From Atherix ibis (lineage: Eukaryota > Arthropoda > Insecta > Diptera > Athericidae), in assembly GCA_958298945.1 (NCBI GenBank), contig OY282610.1:34293667-34357666 (forward strand): 64,000 bases of DNA. Reading direction: 5' to 3'. The position numbers were made by a program, and so were the translations under genes. Below are positions 10,439-23,002 of the stretch, in pieces. Position 1 is the first letter of the stretch; the number at the start of each line of letters is the position of its first letter. The notes beneath the pieces are model-generated. The model was given only the letters and a program-made list of their open reading frames with translations, was not told where the DNA came from and ran no database searches.

Positions 10439-12063
10439 TTAATAAATAAATAAAAATAACCTACAACATTTAACTAGAAATGAAAAGAAAAAAAAACCAA
10501 CTATTTTTGCAATATTTTCAATTAAATGTTTTTCTATAAATATTATTATTAATATTATTAAAAGTATTTGCATATATTTTGTCTTTCATTACTTTTATAT
10601 TGAGAACGATTATTTGAATAAGAAAATATGGAGAGTAAAAAAAAAAGAAATGGACAAAATTGAGGAAACATTTTTGGGTAAATAAAAAAAAAGAATGAAT
10701 AAATATCAGACTCCTATCATAATTATAATGCTCATAAATTGATAATTTGAAATAAATGCAAAAAGGATATTAAAAATGAATTATTTATCTTGACTTGGTA
10801 TAGTTAATAAAAATAGAAAGAAATTTAAAAATCTATAAACAATAAATCTTTGTGTATAATGTACAGATATGGAACACCTACAATACTGTGACAGTTAAGA
10901 GAGTAATTAATAATAAAATCACATACAGCCTCCTCACCACCTTGGAAAGAAATAAAATAAAAATTTATCAAATAAAAATAAAATATTGGAAATTATTTTG
11001 AAAAAAAAAAAAATTTAAAATTAATTACATAACAAACCAATTTATAAACCAGAAAAATCAGAAGCAAATAAAATATTATTTAAGATAGAAAAAAAATGGT
11101 GGAAAAAGGACATTTACTCAAAATGGTTGACAAAAAAAAACAACAATGGCGGAGAGAGATCTACCGAATAACAATATTAAAATGACAGATAAGTGAGTAA
11201 ATATTTTGAATAAAACGAGATAAAGTGAAGGCATGACATCTGTAAATGCAGAAAACGATTTTTATCATTTTTAACAACTATTATAAATAAAAATGATAAT
11301 AATAATTATAATAATAATAATAATCAAATTGACAAAAAAAAAAGAATTAATGCAAAAACAATAATACTAATAACAATAAAAATTGTATACATAAATATGT
11401 ATGATCAAAAATTATAAATTATATATATGCAAAAAAAAATAAAGGTAATAGAAAAACTAGTATTAAACATAAAATCCCAATGCTTATTACTAAAAACAAT
11501 AATATAAATATAAATTAATTCATTTATTATCATATAAAATGGTGACTAATAATTAATAAAAATAAAAACAAAAATGTCACGTGAATTATTTATGTTATCG
11601 ATATACAATAAAAATATTATATAATCAGAATAAATTAATTATGAAGCAAAAAAAATTTTTTCTACTTTGATTTAATCAAACCAAATATTTTTTTATTTTA
11701 TTTTTGATTAAATTTTATCAACTTTTAGGCAAAATTCTTCTAGTAATACTAGAACTTTGACTCCAAACTCAATTCATATATTTTATTATTAATAAAGAAA
11801 AAATCTGACAACAACAAAAAATAAAAATTTGTTAGAAAATTTTAAAAAAAAAATGGAGTTTTGATTAAAAAGTCAACAAAAAAAATTTCCTATTATGTCC
11901 ATAACCTCAAAGATCGGGACTCGTAATATAACCTAAAAACCTCGTGGTTATAAGCCTCAACTTAAGCACATCTAGTATTATTGAATTACAACAAATTGTG
12001 CATATTAAATATAATAAAATTGAATTTTTTACTTTGTTATCTACTATGTGTAAAAACAAAAAG

Positions 12064-12081
12064 ACAACAACAACAACAACA
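12064..12081. repeat. (CAA)n microsatellite
   Basis: About six ACA/CAA units in an A-rich context. Confidence 0.85.
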
Positions 12082-12613
12082 AAAAACTGCATAAAATAAT
12101 AAAAATAAAATTTTTTCTATTTAAAAAAAAAAACAAAAGGCTTAGGGATTTTTTTCAAAATAAACAGAAAAAAATAAAAACGCATAATCACAAAAGAAAA
12201 TTTATAAGAATTCAAGCAGAATTTACTCCTTCAAATTATTATAATAGTTTTAATGTTTTGTTTTTATAAATTTTATTTTATTTTATAGAAACAAGGAGGC
12301 AAAAAAAAAATCTATATTTTTTTTTTTTAAATTAAGAGAAAAAACTTTCAACTATTCGTATTAACATTTTTTTAAAATATTTTTTTCTAATATGAGATGT
12401 AGTAAAATTAAATAAAACTGAACATGAAGATAAAGAAAAAAAAATTTGTAAAAGAGTTAAAAATGTTCACTCTATAAAGAAGATTGTTAAACTAATATGA
12501 GAAATAATCGTGAAATAATTCAAGGAACAAAAATAAATAAATCCTTAGAAAATTAAATTACGTTTTAATCAAAAAATTAGAGAGAAAAAAATCTTACATG
12601 TAAATACATTAAC

Positions 12614-12644
<31 letters not shown>

Positions 12645-13170
12645 ATAAAACTACAACACCAGCTATAAATGTCTATCTGTCTGTCCATCAATAAACTAAA
12701 AATGGAATACATGTGTAATATTCAATGTATTATCAAAAATAAACAGCATTATGTCAATAAACAGAGTGTCAAATAAAAGATATAAAAAAAAGTATACATT
12801 TGAAGTTTTCTATTTACTATAATTTATATTAAATAAATTTATTTCTAATCAATGCGTCCGTTTTACGTATATTTGAGGTAAATATAGAAAAAAAGGTATT
12901 AATCTAATATAAGAAGAAAAATTAGACCAGTTTAGCTATAAGAGTAATGGGACAAAACAATTACAATATAATACAGGACTGCATACGTCATGTTATTGCA
13001 TCTGATTTGCTGAACTCAATAGTGCGTTATGTCAAAATCGTAGCGATCTGTCATACATTTTGCGTGGTGTATCGTCAAAAAAATCAAACTCTTATAGCTG
13101 ATAAGAGGTTGATTTTTTGGAATGGGGACCAACTCAAGCTTCATATTCCAGAGAACGCGAAAATGGTGCT

Positions 13171-13400
13171 AAGGTCAACTCTGAGAACTTCTTACCCGTG
13201 ACGAGTCTATTGATCCGCAGGTCGAAGATCAACTACAGGAAGCAGCCTCACTGACTGATGACGTTGCTATAATCAATCGCAGTGGAAAAATGGGTGGAAG
13301 AAGTTGAACAGATTTGCAATGAGGCTACTTCCTCAAGTTTGGTCTTCGACTTGCGGATCATAAGACTCGTCACGGGTAGGAAGTTCTCAGAGCTGACCTC
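13171..13400. repeat. Imperfect long inverted repeat, arms about 82 bp
   Basis: Arm 13171-13252 and the reverse complement of arm 13319-13400 share long runs such as gagaacttc-tacccgtgacgagt, with scattered differences and a spacer of about 65 bp. The sequence is less AT-rich than its surroundings and partly open in both directions, so it is probably part of a decayed mobile element. I do not recognise the encoded words. Confidence 0.8.
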
Positions 13401-14149
13401 AGAACCATCCATCGTTGATTTACCTGGAGATAAGATCATCTATTTAGGGTACAAAAAATAGCAGCGATGACAAAACAGCAATTGAAATTTTTTTCAGGCC
13501 ATCGAGTGACACAGTACTTAGCGCAATTAGTCATAGCCTACTTAGGCAATAGGAGTATCCAGTTGTAATAGGTGCCGAGGTATGTGAAAATTTTGAGCAA
13601 TAAAACTGCTGACAAGTTGACTAGACCAGTGATCACAGTCATTCCCAATCTACCTCGCCTACTAACATAATGGCACTTAAAACCGTTAGCCATCCGCAGT
13701 CATGATGACTAGACCAATAGTGACTTATTTTTGTCGACTTATTAGATAATCACCAAAAAAACTAGTTTTTTAAATATCCATACCAAAATTATGGGCGCGG
13801 AACCTCTTCAGAGCTTTTTGGGAAACAAATCGTCCCTTATGGCACCCAATTCACTATCATCCATCTTCAATATAAATGCCACACAATCAAGAATTACTTC
13901 GCGAGCAGGATTGCTCCAGTTGTGGAGCTTCTGGATCCAACAACTTCTACAACATACTATTCTGCTCCACAAAATTTAAGGAAATTCTCAATATTCTATA
14001 CAACTAACCACAGATCAGTCAGTCTCTTTCAGATAACTTCCCACACGTTCTATGTAGTTGCCGAATGGCCTCACGGTCATGGTGCTATGAAGTGACCCCA
14101 GGCACATGTCTAATGTATCTTACAAATTAATAAACATTAAGCTGCTAGG

Positions 14150-14660
14150 ATAACGATCGCACTGTCCCACCTAATGCCGAACTTTGGGAGACTCAGAAAG
14201 TAGAAGAGCCGTCATGATGGTCCGGTTGATTCTGCTGAACGCTGTACCGATTTGAGCAGATGCGCTGTATCGAGCAATCCAGATACGTAAAGTTGTATTT
14301 GCTTGCGCATTACACGCGGAGTCATAATAGGCCGAAATGACGCCGATGGTAATCCTGACGAACAAATGACGGATACTGTACTGCCGGAAAAGTCGAAGAA
14401 ATACAGTGGCGTGGTGTTATGATCACCGTCTCATTCTTTATGTCGTTACGGTGCTGTTGCCTACTACCTATCCCAATTATTGACGGGGTATACCTGCTTT
14501 CGGACCTAATGTACTCTTATCTTATTACTACACCCTCTTTGAAACAGTGACAGAGGAGCTACTAAAATACGTTGGCAGATCTTGGACGCCGGAGAACATC
14601 GTAGCTCTGATATTGGACTCGCCAACGGTTTAGGGTTCTATGCGGCAGCGGTTCCAAAAA
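14150..14660 (+). mobile_element. R1-clade non-LTR element, C-terminal relic
   Basis: Only frame-shifted fragments remain. Near 14160 one frame reads ALSHLMPNFGRLRK, which parallels ALLRIMPNIGGPRQIRR in the better-preserved element at 60837. Near 14450-14510 another reads AVAYYLSQLLTGYTCFRT, parallel to the TGHGCFRAYL block before the C-terminal zinc finger. Near 14580-14620 another reads SWTPENIVALILDSP, parallel to SPENIVECML. The order matches the C-terminal half of an R1-type ORF2. The DNA from about 12940 to 14150 may belong to the same insertion but shows no block I can assign. Confidence 0.6.
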
Positions 14661-14879
14661 CTGGTTATCCCATTTCGTGATGTCCAACCAAATAAGGTGA
14701 TTTTAGCAATTTCAAAACCCACATTTTCTCTTTTGATAATTTTCACCTTACTACGATTACGACCGGAAAAAATAACGCACACCAACAAATTAATTGAATC
14801 TCTAAAAATATTCCATAAAAAATTGATAGTTTTTCGGACATGTTCGTAATTTGAAAAATTTGCCAAAATTTCGAGTTTA

Positions 14880-15170
14880 GAAATTTTCTTTTTGGAAAGA
14901 TAAATTTTGATATCTTAAAAATAGGAAATAGGATAATCGAAAATAAAAATAGGACACTCCATTTTTAGTTGCGATATTTTAAAAAGTTTCTATGTAAATT
15001 TGGAGTAATTTTTATAATATAAGACGCTAAAAATTCGTAATTTGAAAATTTTGTAACATACAAAAATTCAGACAATCAAAACTCATGCAACTCACTCAAA
15101 AATATTATCACTCAAAAAAATTTACATCTACATTAATGTTGGTAATAAAAAATTGTAATTCTTAAAAAGT
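14880..15170. repeat. Dispersed repeat block A, first copy
   Basis: About 285 bp, beginning near 'ggaaagataaattttgatat' and running to 'acatctacattaatgttgg'. It is present again with only scattered differences at 20350-20630. Here it leads straight into the actcaaaaatt array. Confidence 0.85.
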
Positions 15171-16790
15171 GCTGCATTTAGAAACGTTTATATTCAAAAA
15201 TTGTGACAGTTAAAATTTTGAGCAATTCAAAAATTGTGATACAAAAACTTTGAGGGCACTCAAAACTATGATAACCGAAAATCCGGGCAATCCAAAAATT
15301 AGGACACACCAAAGTCATGATACTCAAAATATTTGGGCACTCAAAAATTCGAGCATTCGAAAATTATAATTGTTAAAAAAGGCCGTATTCAACAAAAAAA
15401 AACTGAATAAATTAACTCCCTCAAAAAAGAATCAAAATTAAAATTTTTTATAATTGGGACACTCAAAAACTCAGATGATCGCAAATATTTATGACAGTTG
15501 AACTCAGAAATTGTATTCATAAAAGTTGTGGCACTCGAAAATTTTTATATATTAAAAATGACAAAGCGTGAGACTAAATATTATTACTCAAAAATTCAGA
15601 CACTGAAAACTCATGCCAGTAAAAAATGTAGTAACTCAAAAAATTTACATCTGCAAAATCTTGGCAATCAAAAATTATAATTCTTAAAAAGTGCTGCATT
15701 TAAAAACGTTTATATTCAAAAATTGTGACAGTTCAAATTTTGAGCAATTCAACAATTGTGATACCCAAAACTGAGGACACTCAAAACTGTGATAAACGAA
15801 AATTCGGGTAGTCCAAAAATTAGGACACACCGAAGTTATTATAGTCAAAAAATTTGGGCACTCAAAAATTCGAGCATCCGAAAATTATAATTGTTAAAAA
15901 GGCCGTATTCAACAAACAAAACTGAATATATTAACTCCCTCAAAAAAGTACCAAAATTAAAATTTTTTATAATTGGGACACTCAAAAACTCCGATGATCG
16001 CAAATATTTATGACAGTTGAACTCAAAAGACTCAAAAATTGTGCTCGTAAAAGTTGTGGCACTCGAAAAATTTTACATTTTACACTCAAAAATTGAGACA
16101 CTGAAAAATTGTGATTCTAAAAATTTGTAATTTGAAATTTTATGATTTACAAAAATTCAGACACTCAAAACTCATGCCAGTTAAAGATGTAGTAACTCAA
16201 AAAATTTACATCTGCAAAATCTTGGCAATCGAAAATTGTAATTCTTATAAGGTGCTGCATTTAAAAACGTTCATATTCAAAAATTGTGACAGTTAAAATT
16301 TTGAGCAATTCAACAATTGTGATACCCCAAACTGAGGACACTCAAAACTGTTATAAACGAAAATTCGGGCAATCCAAAAATTAGGACCCACCAAAGTCAT
16401 GATACTCAAAAAATTTGGGCACTCAAAAATTCGAGCATTCGAAAATTATAATTATTAAAAAAGGCTGTATTCAACAAAAAAAACTGAATATATTAACTCC
16501 CTCAAAAAAGAATCAAAATTAAAATTTTTTTTAATTGGGACACTCAAAAACTCCGATGATCGCAAATATTTATGACAGTTGAACTCAAAAGACTCAAAAA
16601 TTGTGCTCGTAAAAGTTGTGGCACTCGAAAAATTTTACATTTTACACTCAAAAATTGAGTCACTGAAAAATTGTGATAGTAAAAATTGAGCATTAAAAAG
16701 TTTCACATCTGCAAAATCTTGGCAATCAAAAATTTTAATTCTTAAAAAGTTCTGCCATTTAAAAACTTTTATACGCGCATAATGGTGAAA
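15060..16790. repeat. Higher-order tandem array, unit about 520-560 bp
   Basis: About three long units plus a partial one. The landmark gg(c/t)(c/t)gtattcaac falls at 15381, 15901 and 16463, and gctgc(c)attta-aaac at about 15173, 15693, 16256 and 16744. Within each unit the phrase (g/a)cactcaaaaatt-g recurs every 12-30 bases, so the long unit is itself built of short degenerate repeats. ORFs through it are repeat artefacts. Confidence 0.88.
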
Positions 16791-18629
16791 CTTTTTTGTT
16801 TTTAAGATTTTTATTGAAAAGATTTTCAATTAGCTAAACTCTTAGCTAAAATACATTCAATAATTGTCGTCAATTTTCAGATTTTTTATTTTATATACAA
16901 TAAATGCATTATAAATTTTATAATACTAATAAATTCATTAAAATTATGATCAAAAAACAAAATATTTTCTTTTTAAATTTTTATATTCTTATAATTGAAG
17001 AGAACGTATAAGAAATACACTCTAAACTAGTTCTTCTAATATGAAAGCTCGTATTCGATAGTATTTATCTTCAGATTATCTAACTTTAAGTTAATTTTTT
17101 ACAGCAGAAAATTGGTATATATTTAAAAAACCAAAAACTGCTAACGTATATTATGTGAAAAGGGATATTTTTGAAAAAAAAAGAAAATAAAAAAAAAAAC
17201 CGACGAAAACTAATTGATTAGGTCAAGGTAATCTCAAGTTTGTGCTATATCGATTATTATTTTTGTATTTTCTGCGCTTTAAATAATTCACATTGAAATT
17301 TACTATTGTACATAAATTTACTTTTATTAATTTTTTATCAAATAACATAAATAAGGAAAAAAATGCGACTGTTATTATTATTATTTTGAATATTTGAATA
17401 AGCAATTTTCGGCAATATATATTTTTCTAACACAATACTAAGCACATCTTCCGTAACCATTATTATGGTTGATGGAAATTATTTGAATGATTTTACCACG
17501 GTTGAAAATTATATGAAGGAAAAAAAACCAATCAAATTAAAATCCGCTCTCTTATCAGTGATAAAATGCAAAGAGATAATAATCAATAGTTAATATTCAA
17601 GGTTGGATATTCATCCAGAGCTGTTGCATAAGAGATTTCTTCAATTTATACTCGTACTTTATCCAATATTACGTATCTGAATCACATATATGACCGAAAA
17701 AAAAATAAAAATATCTTTGATGTTAAGAAAATTGTATTATTATAAATTTGGAATTTTTAATTTTATGTTTTTCATTTTGTTAAAATATTTTGTAGCTCAC
17801 GTAGTCCTACTGTTACCATTTTTTGGTTAACTTGGTGTTCACCTTTACGTAAGTTATTTTGCTTTTGTCTTCCATTGCTGCAATCTATCAATTTCGAATA
17901 AATATCAATAAAAATAAAATAGAAATTAAAGTGTCATCGAAAACCGGATTGGTTTTACCGAAATCTCCTTGGTCCAAAGTCAAGGCCACTTACTCATATA
18001 AAGTTTTGAATAAAGTTCATCATCTTCTAACCAATTATGGTAGATATGTTCACATACGTTTGTAGATATATCAATATATGATATATAAAAAATTTCATCA
18101 TCTTCTAACATGCAGAAAAGAAATTTATAATCTACAATTTTAAGTTAAACTCAAAATAATATTACATCATTAATGGCTTGAGTTTTTAATATAATACAAG
18201 AGAAGAAAAAAATAACAAAATCTATACTAGAATATCATAAAACTACTGTCGAAATATAACAAGTTTTGATATTTTAATTTTTTTAACTATCGACGAATTA
18301 TTTTCTAACACAATAATTTCAACATAAAATTACCATTATTTAATATTAACACAACTATGTGAAGATCGTTTCAATATATTGTATTTTCTATAAAAATATC
18401 AAATTTTATTCAATGCAAATAATAAAATTTTACATAAAAATTATATTGTATTATAATAAAAAATACAGGTTATATATATATACACATATATGCTAAAGAA
18501 AATCTAAAGAAAATTATTATATACATTTAATTTTATATTTAAAAAAATATTGAAATAGCAAAAATTCATATATAAAATTTTTTGGAATTTTTTTTGAACT
18601 ACTACCAGCTATAAACCATTTAAGCTAGT
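16791..18629. other. AT-rich spacer, no gene seen
   Basis: No transposon or exon that I can support. The ORF at 17859-18065 has unremarkable composition and no recognisable motif. Confidence 0.5.
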
Positions 18630-19921
18630 CGAGGATCATTCAACAAGTACTTAGACTCACCGCCCGATAGAACTGCTGTCACAAAAGGAATTTACCATCG
18701 TGTAGTACATTCTTTTAATAGCCTACTGTCAAAGTTTCAGTCGATTCCCTTTATTAGTTTTGTTTTGAGAGCCTTTGAAAGCGAGCTTGTCGGTCGGTTG
18801 CACAAAAATGGAAAAAGAACAATATCGTTCGGTGATTAGATTCCTGTTTTTGGAAGGGAAAACGCGCAGTGAAATCAAAAATCGCTTGGATGCTGTGTAT
18901 GGTGACTCTTCTCCTTCGATGGCGACCGTCAAGAATTGGTTCAACGAGTTTGTTCGTGGCCGCACGTCTGTTTTTGATGAGCCACGCCCAGGTGTCCCGA
19001 AAACGGTTGCTACGGAAGAAAACGTTAAAATAGTCCACGATCTCGTGTTGGCAGACCGTCGATTGAAGGTTCACGAGATAGCTGAGACTGTGGGCATCGC
19101 AGTAGGAACGGTGCATCATATTCTACACGAAGAACTGGGCATGAGAAAGCTGTCGGCGCGATGGGTGCCGCGTTTGCTCACACCGGAAAACAAGAGCAAT
19201 CGCGAGACCACATCGGCGACGTGTTTGGCGCTGTTTAAGCGCAATCCAGCGGAGTTCTTGCGTCGTTTCGTGACCGTCAACGAAACATGGATTCACTGGT
19301 ACACACCAGAGACCAAGGAACAGTCGAAACAGTGGACTTCACCTGGCGAACGTGCTCCGAAGAAGGCGAAGACTGTTCGATCGGCCGGAGAGGTGATGGC
19401 CACCGTTTTCTGGGATTCACAAGGTGTGATCCACATCGATTACCTCGAGAAGGGTAAAACAATCACGGGGCGCTACTATGCTGACTTATTGGGCCGATTT
19501 GACGTCGAATTGAAGAAAAAGCGTCCCCGCTTTGCGAAGAAAAATGTGCTGTTCCACCACGACAACGCGCCGGCTCATACCTCCGCCGTCGCCATGGCCA
19601 AATTGGTCGAATTGCGCTACGAATTGCTGCCCCATCCACCGTACTCTCCAGATTTGGCCCCCTGTGACTACTTTTTGTTTCCAAACCTGAAAAATTCACT
19701 CGCCGGGAATAGATTTGGGTCGAATGAGGAGGTCATCGTCGCCACGGAGGCCAATTTAGCTTCCCTCGAGAAAATGTATTTTTTGGACGGGTTAAAAAAA
19801 TTAGAGCATCGCTGGGCCAAGTGTATCGAGCTTGAAGGAGATTATGTGGAAAAATAAATTGCCACCTTTCCAAAATTTTCGTTTTTCTTTTGTAGGCTAA
19901 GTACTTGTTGAATGACCCTCG
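18630..19921 (+). mobile_element. Irritans-like mariner, near-complete
   Basis: A 1292-bp element. The right end, reverse complemented, reads CGAGGGTCATTCAACAAGTA and the left end reads CGAGGATCATTCAACAAGTA, one mismatch. TA follows the right end (19922-19923); the left flanking dinucleotide is GT, so the TSD is imperfect. A close relative in opposite orientation is at 47453-48711. Confidence 0.9.
18808..19857 (+). CDS. Mariner transposase, full length but first catalytic Asp is Asn
   Basis: A 349-residue ORF of normal length. The start at MEKEQYRSVIR (18808) is preferred over the upstream in-frame Met at 18775 because irritans-group proteins start with MEK. The N-terminal HTH region and FNEFVRGR linker are followed by ARWVPRLL. 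The first catalytic block reads VTVNETWIH: codon AAC at 19279-19281 (residue 158) gives Asn where the 27100 and 47453 copies have Asp. The second (HHDNAPAHT) and third (SPDLAPCDYF) blocks are normal with 34-residue spacing. The protein should fold and bind TIRs but should not cleave. It ends GDYVEK as in its relatives. Confidence 0.92.
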   Translation: MEKEQYRSVIRFLFLEGKTRSEIKNRLDAVYGDSSPSMATVKNWFNEFVRGRTSVFDEPRPGVPKTVATEENVKIVHDLVLADRRLKVHEIAETVGIAVGTVHHILHEELGMRKLSARWVPRLLTPENKSNRETTSATCLALFKRNPAEFLRRFVTVNETWIHWYTPETKEQSKQWTSPGERAPKKAKTVRSAGEVMATVFWDSQGVIHIDYLEKGKTITGRYYADLLGRFDVELKKKRPRFAKKNVLFHHDNAPAHTSAVAMAKLVELRYELLPHPPYSPDLAPCDYFLFPNLKNSLAGNRFGSNEEVIVATEANLASLEKMYFLDGLKKLEHRWAKCIELEGDYVEK

Positions 19922-20149
19922 TATACATGATAAATGAGAATTTATTGATAGCCATCTATTGTAGTAACATTTTAAAATAAACCAAAAGTATGAGTAATAT
20001 TTTTTTGAAACTTAATCAACGATAAAAACATTTCCATGCGGATGTAAATTTGGCATAAAGTCAGGGTGAATAATTTGAAAGCGTAATTATGGCCGCTTTA
20101 ATAAAATTTTATGTCCTTTACTATTCAAATCCCATCAGTCATATCTAAA

Positions 20150-20870
20150 TTCGAAATTTATTTGCAATTAAGCTCTTTTCAAATTTGATTCGGCCATTTT
20201 TTCATTCGGCCATTTTTGAACTTTAAAGTTGGCCATTTTTTAACTAAACCATTTTTTGATTCAGATTATTTTAAATTTCGCAATTTTTGGATTCAGGCAT
20301 ATTCAAAATTGAGCCAAATTTTTACATCAGGTATTTTTCATTAGTAATTTTCTTTTGGGAAAGATAAATTTTGATATCTGAAAAATAGGAAATAGGATAA
20401 TCGAAAATAAAAATAGGACACTCCATTTTTAGTTGCGATATTTTCAAAAGTTTCTATATAAATTTGGTGTAATTTTTATAATATCAGACGCTAAAAATTC
20501 GTAATTCGAAAATGTTGTAACATACAAAAATTCAGACACTCAAAACTCATGCCACTCAAAAATATAGTCACTTAAAAAATTTACATCTACATTAATGTTG
20601 GGAATCAAAAATTATAATTCTTAAAATTCGAAATTTATTTGCAATTTAGGTCTTTTCAAATTTGATTCGGCCATTTTTTGATTCGGCCATATTTGAATTC
20701 AGCCATCTTTAAAGTTGGCCATTTTTTAACTAAACCATTTTTCGATTCAGATTATTTTAAATTTCGGAATTTTTGGATTCAGCCATATTCAAAATTGAGC
20801 CAAATTTTTACATCAGGTATTTTTTATTTAGCCATTTTTGACCTTAGCCATATTTAAACTTCTTCCTTAT
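20150..20870. repeat. Composite repeat: two direct 190-bp copies flanking block A
   Basis: Copy one (about 20150-20342) and copy two (about 20635-20828) share 'cgaaatttatttgcaatt', several ttcggccatttttga units and 'gagccaaatttttacatcag'. Between them lies block A (20350-20630), also found at 14880-15170. The ggccattttt words resemble the minisatellite beside ALP but the period is shorter (about 17-30 bp). Confidence 0.82.
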
Positions 20871-22937
20871 TTACCATTTTGAACAGCCATCAACTGTAAA
20901 GGAACAATGAAAGACTTCAAAATTGTATTTATAATCCGGCAAACTGTTTTCTATCAGATTATTTTTTAACAACAATATCATGAATATATCAGCGTGATTT
21001 ATAAAATTATTTTTATTTAAAAATATTTGGATAGAAAATATTAAATGTCATCTCATTTTTTCCATCCAAAGTTATTCTTCTGAATCAGAAATTTAAGTAA
21101 AAAAGTGCATTTGAAAAATCTTGTGTAGAAAGATAGTTTATCTTATCAAATAAATATATCTTAAATATCCTTTTCTTATATTTAATATATTTTCTTGACT
21201 AACTGCTTAGCGAACAAAAAACGGATCTCTTTAAAAATGGACACTTTTTCATTAAAAATTAAGATTTTGAATAATATTCTTTGTTTTAAAATACAGAAAA
21301 TTTAAATAAATCACTTCAGATTAGGTCAGAATTAATTTTTTTTTTTTTTTCAACAAAAGTCAGACATGCCTCTTATTATTGGCACATTATTTTTTGAATT
21401 TTTTATTTCAATTTTTTTATGTTTTTTTTTTGTGGTATTCACGAAGAAAACGAAATTTTGTTTACTAAAACAATACGAAAGAATAACCTTTAATTTTCTG
21501 TTGTTTCAAAGTTTTTTGTTTTTTTTTTTTAAATTTTTTTCATCATAATTCAAAACTTTAATAGAAAATATGTTCGGAAAAAAATCCAATGAAGCTTTTA
21601 AATCAAACAAGCTGACCTCGAATGAAAGTCATGCGGACTGGATTTTTCTACAGCCGTAATTTTTGTATCGTATGAATAAGATATCCTCAAATTGTACTGT
21701 TCAGACACAAATTAAATAAAAAATAAAAAAAACTAGCTAAAAAATCCAACAACGAAAAATATATCGAAATTTTCTCTGTTTTTTTCTATAAATAATCGAC
21801 TGACAATAATAATTCCGGTAGACATAGTCATTCGAACAGCAACCCGTTCTGTAATTAATCTATCCATTTAGTCATAGTAAAGGAAAATAAATAAATAAAT
21901 AATAAACGATTAACAGATAAAAGTTGATTTAGTATTGTACTAAAATAAGTAATCACTAATTAGTAGAAGTGGATAGCATAAGAAAATTGCTTTGCAAATT
22001 GTCGTCCTGCTTATTAATTTTGTTTCTGCTATTTATTTTTTTTAGCATGATCGTACTCTCTCTTAAACAAATCAGTTCAGTGTTCTTTTTTTTTATGTCA
22101 GTACTAGTAGAAATGTTTTTAATTTAAAATCAATTTTGATAATTATACATTTTATTATAGATTTTAACATTAATCAGTCTTCACTCTGACCCTCAAAGAA
22201 AAATTTACCTAATAGCTGATTAATTAATTGATTTACTTTTAAAGTTGATATTTTGCATTAAGAATTTCCTAAGCAGATCCGCATGGTAGGTAAGACATTT
22301 ATACGAGCACGTAAGCTTACGTAGATACAAGTATACTATACCTTCTAGTATTTATAATGATTGTAGTAAATAGTCAATTACGGATGTCTCTAGTATAAAA
22401 GAATATTTATTATTCATTTGGAAAACAATCAACTTGGAATGTACGTGCATTAATAATAGTATTTAACTGCATTTTTTGAATCCTGTTCAAGCATTTATAT
22501 TATGAGTAATATTATTGGATAAAAAAAAACATCATATTATAAACCTTAAAATGATTTTTCATACACACAAACAAAAATGTAATTTTCCTACCTTCAAAAC
22601 TATTGCATTTTATCTTCTCAAATAATCAATCGCAAACCAGTTCGATTATTTTTTGTGTTCAATAGAAAATTTTAATTTATTGCGTAAAATTTGTACTAGG
22701 AAAATAATAATAAGAAAAACTAAAATTCACTGTACACTTAGCAAAAATCAAAACTTTTGATGAGAATTGATAATTTACTTAGTATTAATTAAAAGCAAAA
22801 TAAATGCGATTACTTGAAACTGGACCAAATTGAAAATGAAAAAAAATTATTCATAAATAAAAACGCATTCAGAAAATTCAAAATCGAAATTTGTATTAAA
22901 AGTTCAAAATAGAAACTTTTTAGCGCTACAGTTATTA
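20871..22937. other. AT-rich spacer, no gene seen
   Basis: Two kilobases of AT-rich DNA with T homopolymers (for example 21335-21350 and 21520-21540). The ORF at 21366-21548 is Phe/Leu-rich low complexity. Confidence 0.5.
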
Positions 22938-23002
22938 CGAGGTTCGTTCAATAAGTCCTTAGAAAAAGATGGAAAAAATTGTTTTTAAAAAAAAATTTTT
23001 TT

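Larger units (their letters stand above)
7661..12940. other. Extended AT-rich DNA with microsatellites
   Basis: More than 5 kb in which I see no gene, exon with good signals, or transposon. It contains a (TA)n tract at about 9617-9644, an (AAT)n tract at about 10414-10438 and a (CAA)n tract at about 12064-12081, plus many A and T homopolymers. Short ORFs are low complexity (Ile/Tyr/Lys/Asn). Confidence 0.6.

Noticed and set aside
7661..12940. tRNA or rRNA genes in the long AT-rich stretch
   Set aside because: I saw no A/B-box pair with a foldable cloverleaf and no conserved rRNA words.
15498..16829. Basic repetitive ORFs (KKCSNSKNLHLQNLG and similar)
   Set aside because: Translation of the higher-order DNA repeat; codon content follows the repeat, not a protein.
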